From NCBI GenBank assembly GCA_945902255.1, contig CAMDMO010000077.1:1-6997 (forward strand): a stretch of 6,997 bases of DNA, read 5' to 3'. The position numbers and the translations under genes are program-made. Shown here piece after piece: positions 1 to 6,320 of this stretch. Positions within the stretch are counted from its first letter, which is position 1. The number at the start of each line of letters is the position of its first letter. The stretch comes from Rickettsia typhi (GTDB taxonomy: Bacteria; Pseudomonadota; Alphaproteobacteria; Rickettsiales; UBA1997). The notes under the pieces were generated by a model that worked only from the letters and a program-made list of their open reading frames with translations, was not told the origin of the DNA and did no database searches.

Positions 1-640
1 CAATTGAATCTTTGTGAATTCTTGGCGGAGTTCCTGTTTTTAATCTGCTTAAAGCAAAATTATGAGCAGCAAGAGTTTTGGAAATTCCATAAGATGGCTC
101 TTCACCAACTCGACCAGCTGGAATTTTTTCTTCACCAATATGAATTACACCGCGTAAAAAAGTTCCCGTAGTTAGAACAACTGAGTTAGCAGAAATTTTT
201 TGACCATCATTTAAAACAACCCCAGAAACTCTTTTATCTTTAATTTCAATATCTTCAACCGAAGCGAAAATAATTTCTAAATTTTCGTAATTTGATAAAA
301 TTTTATTAATCGCTTTTTTGTAAAGCTTTCGATCAGCTTGCGCGCGTGGAGAATGAACTGCAGGACCTTTAGAGGCATTTAAAATGCGGAAATGAATTCC
401 CGCCATATCAGTTGCTTGAGCCATTACACCGTCAAGCGCATCAATTTCTTTAACAATAGTTCCCTTTGCAACCCCGCCAATTGCGGGATTACAAGACATT
501 TCACCCAAATTTTCTACTTTTTTTGTAATAAGAACGGTTTTACATCCAAGTCTTGCAGAAGCGCAAGCCGCCTCAATCCCAGCGTGACCAGCGCCTATTA
601 TTACAACATCGAAGTTTTTATTAGTCGCGCCCAAACTCAT
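1..640 (-). CDS. mnmG: MnmG (GidA), tRNA uridine-5-carboxymethylaminomethyl synthesis enzyme, N-terminal part
   Basis: This is the FAD-binding subunit that works with the GTPase MnmE to install the cmnm5 group on wobble uridine 34 of certain tRNAs in the cytoplasm. The 213 visible codons show the Rossmann dinucleotide motif GAGHAG (residues 16-21), MSCNPAIGGVAKG (48-60), GPAVHSPRAQADRKLY (92-107), TTGTFLRG (157-164) and RLKTGTPPRI (199-208), all hallmarks of the family. The gene runs off the left edge. Full-length family members are about 620 residues, so roughly two thirds is missing. I chose the ATG at 640 because a GGA Shine-Dalgarno core lies 8 nt upstream. An in-frame ATG at 646 would add Met-Ile and overlap the preceding stop as ATGA. 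Either way the gene is closely coupled to the 902-residue gene upstream. Identity is essentially certain; only the exact start is open. Confidence 0.97.
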   Translation of the reverse strand, partial: MSLGATNKNFDVVIIGAGHAGIEAACASARLGCKTVLITKKVENLGEMSCNPAIGGVAKGTIVKEIDALDGVMAQATDMAGIHFRILNASKGPAVHSPRAQADRKLYKKAINKILSNYENLEIIFASVEDIEIKDKRVSGVVLNDGQKISANSVVLTTGTFLRGVIHIGEEKIPAGRVGEEPSYGISKTLAAHNFALSRLKTGTPPRIHKDSI

Positions 641-642
641 TA

Positions 643-3351
643 TCATCTTCCATTTAAGCGTGGATCGGCAGCGGCTTGCTCTCTCTGTTGTTTTATAAGT
701 TCAGCAGCACTCAGTGGCCTTCTTGGTGAGGAGCCCGCTTTTTTCTTCGCCTCTTCCAATCTTTTCTTTGCCTCTGCTTCTGTCACCGCCTCTTCACCAT
801 CATCTTCAATCTCATCCTCCTCAACATCATTTGCCAATACTGATTTTCTTGCTGCTTTTACAGCATTTTCCTCATCAGAATCAATAGAAAAAATATCCTT
901 ATCATCATCTGCATCAAAACTAAAATCAGCGGAATCTTGCGATCCTAAATCAGACTCATCATCATGACCCAATCCATCACCACCTTTAGCAGAGGCTGAG
1001 ACTGAAGCTGAATCTTGAGACTTGTCATCAATATCAAAGTCAGAATCTCTATCTTCTGAATTCATATCAATAGAGGCAACTGACTTATCCTCACCATCTA
1101 AGCTTAGACCGATAGGCTTACTAACAGAATTATCGCCTTGAATAACCGAAGCGTGCTCACTTGAAACAGCAACAATTGTTAATTTATTATAGCTGCTCAC
1201 TATATTTTTTGCCTCTTCTTCTCCAAAATCTCTTATTAAAGGACTAACCTTCGTAAATGGAAGGCTGCGCCAAAGCTTTTTTGGCAAAGTTGGAACATCA
1301 TATTCTTTATAGGTTCCTGTTTTACTGTTAAAATGACAAATAGTTGCCTTTCCAGGGATAATTTCGCCTTTATTAAAGGTTTTATTAACTAATTTACCAT
1401 TTTCAACAATACGACATTCCCAACCATCTTGCGGCGAAACCTGAACTCTTCTATAGCAATTACTTGTATTGGGTAATTTTACATAAGCTATATCATGCCC
1501 TTCATAATCTCCACTATCCGCCGGCGTAAAAGTTACATGCGCCGTATGTTGATGTTGCGCACCAGGAAAACCAGTAATTGAAATTCCAGGTGAAAGAGTT
1601 TCAACATTCGGACTTTTAGCCTCAAGAGCCATTTCAACCGCCTTTCTAGACTTTTCAGACTCTTCTTTATTAAAAATAGTTATTCTTTGCGCAGCTGCAA
1701 ACATGTCAGCCAAAACTTTTTCATCATCTTTTGAAATATTAGGCTCTTTATTATCTAATTTTTCTTTAACATCCTCTTCAAAAAACTTTGCTGCCGCAGC
1801 ATTTTTAGCATATTTTTCCCATTCTTTTCTGATTGCTTTTTTACCATCTACATCTGCCGCGTCATAATATTCTTGCCCTTCTTCTGTAATTTCACTAAGA
1901 GCTTTATCATAATAGTCTTTTTGTTTTTTTAAAGCGCTCTCAAACTGCGCTTTACTAGCAAAAAAATTCACAGTTGTACTTTCTCTATCTTTTACCACAA
2001 TAGCATAAGCATCCCCCCCACCAAGATAAGGAACATTTTGTAAATGAGCCATTGAATAAGCGGCTTCAGACTCACCACCCTTAGTTTTAAAAGTTCTTTT
2101 GCCCTCAAATAAATTTCCCTCATCGCTTCTTGCATTTTCTACCTCGGCACTAAAGGCATTGTAACCAGCGGCACCACTATAAAGATTTATTTCCATTCCA
2201 TTATGATCACCTAACTGCTGACCACTAATTTGCTTGATTCTTCCCAACTCAGACACTTCCGCTAATTTTGCTTTATAAGCAGCTTCTTTATCAGCTTTAG
2301 CTTTTTTTTCTGCTTCTTTTTTATCAGCTTCCGCCTTTTCTAGAGCCGATTTTCTTTCTTCTTCAGCCTTTTTATCCGCAGCTTCCTTTTCACTTTTTTC
2401 TTTTTGCTCTAATTCTGCTTTTTCTTGCTCCCTTTCACTCTTAAGCTCTTTTACCTGTCTTCTTGCAAGCCAACCTCTTACCATAGATTGCGCCCGAATA
2501 ATTTCTTTATCTTCTGCAATTTGATTAGCTATTTCTAAAATTCCCAGCAACTTTCCCTCTTCAGCATCTATTAAAGCTTCTGAAGGATTTAGCTCAGAAT
2601 GAGCTTTATTTGCTTGAAATAAGCCTGATCTAGCTTTAGATTTATATGGTAGCTTCTTTATAATTCTTTTTCGATCTTCTTCTTTCACCGCTGCATCAAG
2701 AAGACCAAGGTCTTTTGCTCGCCCTATTCCAGCGTAAATAACAGAAATAACCCCATATGGATCCTTAACCTTACCATTGCCATTAGAAGATTCTTCAATA
2801 TCAAAATCTTCATCACCTATAATAACTCCCGAAGGTTGTTTATCCTTAAAATCTTTTAATGACTTTCTAGCGCTTTCAACCACTGTTTCTATTATTCCAT
2901 CAAAGGCACCTTCAAATAAGGCATCAACCCCGTCTCCAGAAGTTAGAGCATTAGCAATAACTTTGTTTTCTTGAATATATTTTGCTATTTTTTCAGCTTT
3001 TTCTGGACTAACTTCACTTGCATCATTAAGTAGCGCCAAAACTTCTGGATGACCATTAAGAAGATCTCTTAACCTATCAACCATTTTATTTATTCCACTA
3101 TTACCCGTAATACCATCCACAGCATTTCTTTGATGAGAAATTATAACCTCGGTAATAAAGCCAAGAGCACTACTTCCAGACGAATTAGATTCGCCAAAAG
3201 ACTTCTCGCTCTTCCCATAAAATTTCCTACTATCTTCAGGAGATGAAAACCTTTGTGAAATTAGATATTTAGCAGTAGCATATACATATCTTTCAACTTG
3301 GTCTACGAATTGAATAGCATTAATTGGTGATTGACTTGCTGTAGCGCGCAT
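643..3351 (-). CDS. Large modular protein of unknown family with IQ motif, charged helix and acidic C-terminal region
   Basis: I do not recognise this 902-residue protein as a named family. Residues 1-280 look mostly helical and hydrophilic. Residues 287-300 fit an IQ (calmodulin-binding) motif. Residues 300-365 are a Lys/Glu/Ala-rich helix, likely a coiled coil or single alpha-helix. Residues 375-475 and 590-690 look globular, the latter beta-rich with cysteines at 632, 646 and 672. Residues 745-856 are highly acidic and Ser/Asp-rich, and the last 35 residues are basic. There is no signal peptide or membrane segment, so it is cytosolic or exported by a signal-independent route. The ATG at 3351 is forced: the same frame has a stop ten codons upstream and no ATG, GTG or TTG between. 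No Shine-Dalgarno lies at normal distance; AAGGA is 24 nt away. GC is visibly higher than in zapE. A secreted effector is a reasonable inference for a host-associated bacterium but is not shown. The reading frame is certainly real; its function is unknown. Confidence 0.9.
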   Translation of the reverse strand: MRATASQSPINAIQFVDQVERYVYATAKYLISQRFSSPEDSRKFYGKSEKSFGESNSSGSSALGFITEVIISHQRNAVDGITGNSGINKMVDRLRDLLNGHPEVLALLNDASEVSPEKAEKIAKYIQENKVIANALTSGDGVDALFEGAFDGIIETVVESARKSLKDFKDKQPSGVIIGDEDFDIEESSNGNGKVKDPYGVISVIYAGIGRAKDLGLLDAAVKEEDRKRIIKKLPYKSKARSGLFQANKAHSELNPSEALIDAEEGKLLGILEIANQIAEDKEIIRAQSMVRGWLARRQVKELKSEREQEKAELEQKEKSEKEAADKKAEEERKSALEKAEADKKEAEKKAKADKEAAYKAKLAEVSELGRIKQISGQQLGDHNGMEINLYSGAAGYNAFSAEVENARSDEGNLFEGKRTFKTKGGESEAAYSMAHLQNVPYLGGGDAYAIVVKDRESTTVNFFASKAQFESALKKQKDYYDKALSEITEEGQEYYDAADVDGKKAIRKEWEKYAKNAAAAKFFEEDVKEKLDNKEPNISKDDEKVLADMFAAAQRITIFNKEESEKSRKAVEMALEAKSPNVETLSPGISITGFPGAQHQHTAHVTFTPADSGDYEGHDIAYVKLPNTSNCYRRVQVSPQDGWECRIVENGKLVNKTFNKGEIIPGKATICHFNSKTGTYKEYDVPTLPKKLWRSLPFTKVSPLIRDFGEEEAKNIVSSYNKLTIVAVSSEHASVIQGDNSVSKPIGLSLDGEDKSVASIDMNSEDRDSDFDIDDKSQDSASVSASAKGGDGLGHDDESDLGSQDSADFSFDADDDKDIFSIDSDEENAVKAARKSVLANDVEEDEIEDDGEEAVTEAEAKKRLEEAKKKAGSSPRRPLSAAELIKQQREQAAADPRLNGR
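646..651 (-). promoter_or_regulatory. Ribosome binding site of mnmG inside the upstream gene
   Basis: GGAAGA on the minus strand lies in the last codons of the 902-residue gene. Its GGA core is 8 nt from the ATG at 640, an optimal distance. It overlaps the competing ATG at 646, which supports 640 as the main start. A binding site within the upstream reading frame suggests translational coupling. Confidence 0.6.
784..1119 (-). other. Acidic Ser/Asp-rich low-complexity segment (residues 745-856)
   Basis: This stretch is dominated by Asp, Glu and Ser, with clusters such as DRDSDFDIDDKSQDS and VEEDEIEDDGEE. It is probably disordered and strongly negatively charged. It leads into a basic tail (residues 868-902: nine Lys/Arg against three Asp/Glu). 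The charge switch is directly visible. Any role in binding cations, basic proteins or an export machine is conjecture. Confidence 0.7.
2257..2493 (-). other. IQ-like motif followed by charged coiled-coil or single alpha-helix segment (residues 287-365)
   Basis: Residues 287-300 read AQSMVRGWLARRQV. The IQ consensus is [FILV]Qxxx[RK]Gxxx[RK]xx[FILVWY]. Here Q288, R292, G293, R297 and V300 match, and only the first position is Ala instead of a large hydrophobic residue. The following 65 residues are almost entirely Lys, Glu, Ala, Asp and Gln with repeated KKAE and KADKE units. This resembles TolA-like helices or the region after the IQ motifs of myosins. Calmodulin binding is known for eukaryotic IQ motifs; for this protein it is inference. 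Confidence 0.6.
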
Positions 3352-3385
3352 ATTAATTGATTTTATTAAATTAAATCCTTAGCTG

Positions 3386-3414
3386 ATCATAGCCAATTTT
3401 TTGCCAATATACAA
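3386..3414 (-). promoter_or_regulatory. Candidate promoter for the 902-residue gene
   Basis: On the minus strand TTGTAT (3414-3409) and TATGAT (3391-3386) are separated by exactly 17 nt. The -10 matches the sigma-70 consensus at five of six positions; the -35 matches only TTG. Transcription would start near 3379, giving a leader of about 28 nt before the ATG at 3351. It lies in the 68-nt gap after zapE. Read-through from zapE is equally possible because I see no terminator in that gap. Confidence 0.4.
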
Positions 3415-3419
3415 GAAAA

Positions 3420-4469
3420 TTATTGATTAACCTTACTATTTTCCCAATAATTATCTGATTTTATCTCATTTAACCTTGAAATTGTTCTCTTGAAAGCTTC
3501 AAAGCCTATACCATTTTCATAAATTCTTTTCGCAATTGTTTTGGCTAAAATAACCAAAGCAACTTTATTTTCATAAACTTCATCAATAAATAATGTAAAT
3601 CTTTTTGCCTCATTTAAATCTTCATTGTTTAATTTTGGAACTTTTAACAAGAATATCAAATCAAAATTTTGACAAATTACCTGATAGTCAGAAGCAGCAA
3701 AACTAACCCTGCATAAATCATCAAAATTTATAATCGCAATTTTTTTATAAGTTTTTTTGATTTTAATTTCACGACCCCAAACTTTTAGCTTTTTTGATTT
3801 TAAAGTCTTTTTATCGGTAAAATTTTCAATAATTTGCTCAACTTCTTGTCGATTTTTTTTATTAGAAATAAAATATCTTTTATTGAGATTTTTTTTATTC
3901 AAAGACCTGTAATCTAGAGGACTATCAAGATATAAAACTTCGCTATTTTTTAACAAAACCTTATCAATAAATTCTAAAAAAACTTCGCGCTGCAAACCAT
4001 TTTGATATAAATCTTTTGGGTTAGAATTAGAAGTAAAAACTACCGTAATTTTTTGTAAAAAAATATAAGAAAAAATGCGAGAAAGCAGCATTGCATCAGC
4101 AATATCAAGCACTTGAAACTCATCCAAACAAATTAACTGATTATTTTTTACAACTCTTTTAATAGCCTCTATTAATTCATCGCTATATTTCTTTTTTTCC
4201 ATTCTAATATCACGCAAAGTCTCGTGAATTAGGCGCATAAAGGCATTAAAATGAAAATAAATCTTTGGAACTTCTTTTAAATTATTAAAAAAACTATTTA
4301 CCAACATAGATTTTCCACGACCAACGCCACCATATATATAAAAGCTTTTTGGAGATTCTTTATTAACTAATATTTTCTTCAAAAAACCCTTTGATGCTTT
4401 GTTTTTTAGATCTAGAGCTAGTTTTTGTAATTTTTTTTGAATTAAAATCTGCTGCGGGTCAAGAATCAT
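3420..4469 (-). CDS. zapE: ZapE/AFG1-family AAA+ ATPase
   Basis: This 349-residue P-loop ATPase belongs to the AFG1 family. Bacterial ZapE associates with the FtsZ division ring, and the mitochondrial homologue AFG1 (LACE1) takes part in respiratory-chain protein quality control. Visible motifs are Walker A GGVGRGKS (47-54), Walker B LICLDEFQVLDIADAM (112-127) with D116/E117, the sensor-like FTSNSNPKDLYQNGLQRE (145-162) with a candidate arginine finger R161, FDDLCRVSFAASDYQ (249-263), KRFTLFIDEVYE (289-300), and the family-typical C-terminal FKRTISRLNEIKSDNY (326-341). The length is normal for the family, so it appears complete. It is very AT- and Lys-rich, with several A8 or A7 runs in the coding strand. 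No strong Shine-Dalgarno precedes the ATG at 4469; AAAGAACA is the nearest purine run. It is divergent from nuoM. The family call is firm; a division role in this organism is inferred from E. coli. Confidence 0.93.
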   Translation of the reverse strand: MILDPQQILIQKKLQKLALDLKNKASKGFLKKILVNKESPKSFYIYGGVGRGKSMLVNSFFNNLKEVPKIYFHFNAFMRLIHETLRDIRMEKKKYSDELIEAIKRVVKNNQLICLDEFQVLDIADAMLLSRIFSYIFLQKITVVFTSNSNPKDLYQNGLQREVFLEFIDKVLLKNSEVLYLDSPLDYRSLNKKNLNKRYFISNKKNRQEVEQIIENFTDKKTLKSKKLKVWGREIKIKKTYKKIAIINFDDLCRVSFAASDYQVICQNFDLIFLLKVPKLNNEDLNEAKRFTLFIDEVYENKVALVILAKTIAKRIYENGIGFEAFKRTISRLNEIKSDNYWENSKVNQ

Positions 4470-4495
4470 TTTATATTTGTTCTTTGTTTATATTG

Positions 4496-4501
4496 ATTAT
4501 A
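4496..4501 (-). promoter_or_regulatory. Candidate -10 box for zapE
   Basis: The minus strand reads a perfect TATAAT at 4501-4496, which would start transcription about 20 nt before the zapE ATG. No recognisable -35 lies 16-18 nt upstream. The region is extremely AT-rich, so a chance match is quite possible. Confidence 0.35.
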
Positions 4502-4621
4502 AATTTTTTTATCGATAAATATATTTTTATTAAAAACCTAAACATTTTATTAAATAAACTTAGGATGGGTTCTTAGGTCTTATGGAGTTATCTAATTTTT
4601 TTAGAGCTTCTAATTCCAGTG

Positions 4622-4769
4622 TGTCAAAACTCCGTGTCAAGAATCATCCTTCGACAAGCTCAGGATGACATTGAGTTAGTCATCGCAAGCCTCAATGTTT
4701 CCCGAGTTTACCTCTGAGGATGTCATCCTGAGCTTGTCGAAGGATGATTCTTGGCACGGAGTTTTGACA
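4622..4769. repeat. 148-bp near-perfect inverted repeat made of two REP-like hairpins
   Basis: Positions 4622-4671 and 4720-4769 are 50-bp reverse complements with a single difference (T4637 opposite G4754). They flank a 48-nt centre. Each arm contains a smaller palindrome, TCATCCT-11 nt-AGGATGA, at 4644-4668 and 4723-4747. The core CTTCGACAAGCTCAGGATGA resembles short palindromic repeats dispersed in many bacterial genomes; that resemblance is from memory. The centre holds a further 7-bp inverted repeat, CATTGAG (4669-4675) and CTCAATG (4691-4697), giving an alternative fold. No open reading frame of note lies inside. A non-autonomous mobile element (MITE or REP pair) fits best. A terminator is unlikely because both flanking genes are transcribed away from it. 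Confidence 0.85.
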
Positions 4770-4815
4770 TTCCGACTCAAACAGTTTAAACAAAAAGATT
4801 ACACAATATTAAAAT
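4764..4815 (+). promoter_or_regulatory. Candidate promoter region of the nuoMN unit
   Basis: A consensus TTGACA (4764-4769) forms the right end of the inverted repeat, followed by a TTTAAA (4785-4790) at a short 15-nt spacing. A second possibility is TAAACA (4787-4792), then 17 nt, then TAAAAT (4810-4815), which has five of six matches to the -10 consensus. It would start transcription about 15 nt before the nuoM ATG. Both are plausible and neither is decisive in this AT-rich stretch. Confidence 0.35.
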
Positions 4816-4836
4816 AAACTAATTTATAAAAATTCC

Positions 4837-6303
4837 ATGAATTTTCCAATTCTTTCGAGTTTAATTTTTATACCGATTTTTGCTTCAATTTTACTCTTAT
4901 TTCTTAAATTTAATAACCAGCGTAATTACTTCATCTATGGGTTACTGGTAAGTTTTATTGAGCTAATTTTAAGCTGTAAACTATTATTTACCTTCGATAA
5001 ACAAATTGCCGATTTTCAATTCATTGAAATTTTTAGATTTATCTCAAATTACGATATAAAATATTATGTCGGAATCGATGGAATTTCACTTCTAATGATT
5101 GTTTTAACCGCCTTTCTAACGCCAATTTGCCTTGCAATCAGCGTAAATTCAATTGAAAAGCGTGTCAAAGAATATGTTATTTCCTTTTTATTAATTGAAG
5201 CCTTTGTTATTGGATCTTTTGCCTCGCTAGATTTATTATTCTTCTATATTTTCTTTGAAACCATGTTAATTCCAATGTTCCTTGTTATAGGAATTTGGGG
5301 TGGCGCTAATAGAATTTACGCTTCTTATAAATTCTTCTTATACACACTTTTTGGATCAGTTTTATTTTTAATCGCAATAATAGTTATCTACTTATATAGC
5401 GGAACCACTGATATTTTAGTTTTAGCTAAAAATCTTCCAAATTTTTTCCCCCTGCATTATCAAAAATGGCTATGGTTAGCTTTTTTCGCTTCATTTGCAG
5501 TAAAAGTTCCAATGTTTCCTTTTCACACTTGGCTTCCCGATGCTCACGTTCAAGCTCCTACCGCGGGTTCAGTAATTTTAGCAGGAATTTTAATTAAGCT
5601 TGGCGCTTATGGCTTTTTACGCTTTTCTTTGCCATTTTTTCCAGCCGCCTCGGAATATTTTGCTCCGATGATTTTTACTTTAAGCATAATTGCAATAATC
5701 TATGCCTCTTTAGTTGCTTTAGCGCAAGAAGATATGAAAAAGATGATAGCTTACTCTTCTGTGGCGCACATGGGCTTTGTTACTATGGGAATTTTCAGCT
5801 TTACCCGCCAAGGAATTGATGGCGCAATCATGCAAATGATCAGTCACGGTATCGTTTCTGCAGCATTATTCGTTTGTGTTGGAGTAATTTACGATCGCCT
5901 TCACACCAAGCAAATAGCTGATTTAGGCGGAATTGCCGGCAAAATGCCAAATTTTGCAATGCTTGCAATGATATTTACCATGGCATCAGTTGGACTTCCT
6001 GGAACTAGCGGATTTGTTGGCGAATTTTTAGCAATCTTAGGAACTTTTAAAGCCAGCAAAATCACCGCAATTTTAGCTGCCATTGGTGTAATTCTTGGCG
6101 CTTGCTATATGCTTTGGCTATATAAACGCGTTTGGTTCAGCGAAATTAGCAACCATCACATAAATCAAATTTCTGATCTTACAAAAATTGAATTTTTATC
6201 CCTTGGAATTATGGCTATTTTTGTAATCGTCTTTGGTCTTTTGCCAAATTTGATTTTAGGTTTTTTTGAACTTCCAGTTATGGCTTTAGTCGCTATTTTT
6301 TAA
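4837..6303 (+). CDS. nuoM: NADH-quinone oxidoreductase subunit M (complex I)
   Basis: NuoM is one of the three large antiporter-like membrane subunits of respiratory complex I, which pump protons while NADH reduces quinone in the inner membrane. The 488-residue protein is mostly hydrophobic helices and of normal length. Diagnostic stretches include FFETMLIPMFLVIGIWGG (139-156), AVKVPMFPFHTWLPDAHVQAPTAGSVILAGILIKLG (221-256), EDMKKMIAYSSVAHMG (298-313) and LPGTSGFVGEFL (387-398). The residues expected for proton transfer are present: E141, K223, K254 and E396, matching E. coli E144, K234, K265 and E407. The start is the ATG at 4837. It has no evident Shine-Dalgarno, but the N-terminus fits the family. 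nuoL, its usual upstream neighbour, is not next to it here; the preceding 367 nt are non-coding. nuoN follows after 17 nt. Confidence 0.97.
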   Translation: MNFPILSSLIFIPIFASILLLFLKFNNQRNYFIYGLLVSFIELILSCKLLFTFDKQIADFQFIEIFRFISNYDIKYYVGIDGISLLMIVLTAFLTPICLAISVNSIEKRVKEYVISFLLIEAFVIGSFASLDLLFFYIFFETMLIPMFLVIGIWGGANRIYASYKFFLYTLFGSVLFLIAIIVIYLYSGTTDILVLAKNLPNFFPLHYQKWLWLAFFASFAVKVPMFPFHTWLPDAHVQAPTAGSVILAGILIKLGAYGFLRFSLPFFPAASEYFAPMIFTLSIIAIIYASLVALAQEDMKKMIAYSSVAHMGFVTMGIFSFTRQGIDGAIMQMISHGIVSAALFVCVGVIYDRLHTKQIADLGGIAGKMPNFAMLAMIFTMASVGLPGTSGFVGEFLAILGTFKASKITAILAAIGVILGACYMLWLYKRVWFSEISNHHINQISDLTKIEFLSLGIMAIFVIVFGLLPNLILGFFELPVMALVAIF

Positions 6304-6320
6304 ATTTTACTTAATAATTT

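Noticed and set aside
392..967. Plus-strand open frame of 191 codons with Ser/Phe-rich translation
   Set aside because: It is antisense to both mnmG and the end of the 902-residue gene. Its Ser/Phe runs mirror the acidic Asp/Glu codons on the other strand, and it has no ribosome binding site or family features.
2777..2974. Plus-strand 65-codon open frame
   Set aside because: It lies wholly antisense inside the 902-residue gene, with no family features.
4391..4576. Plus-strand 61-codon open frame over the zapE start
   Set aside because: It overlaps the conserved zapE N-terminal region and an AT-rich intergenic stretch, and I see no support for expression.
4622..4769. Inverted repeat as a rho-independent terminator
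   Set aside because: Both adjacent genes are transcribed away from it, the loop is 48 nt, and no U-run follows either arm.
4613..4773. ATTCC at 4613-4617 and 4769-4773 as a target-site duplication
   Set aside because: The left copy lies 4 nt outside the arm while the right copy overlaps its last base, so the boundaries are not symmetrical. A 5-bp match is easily due to chance.
5901..6083. Minus-strand 60-codon open frame
   Set aside because: It is antisense within the highly conserved C-terminal half of nuoM.
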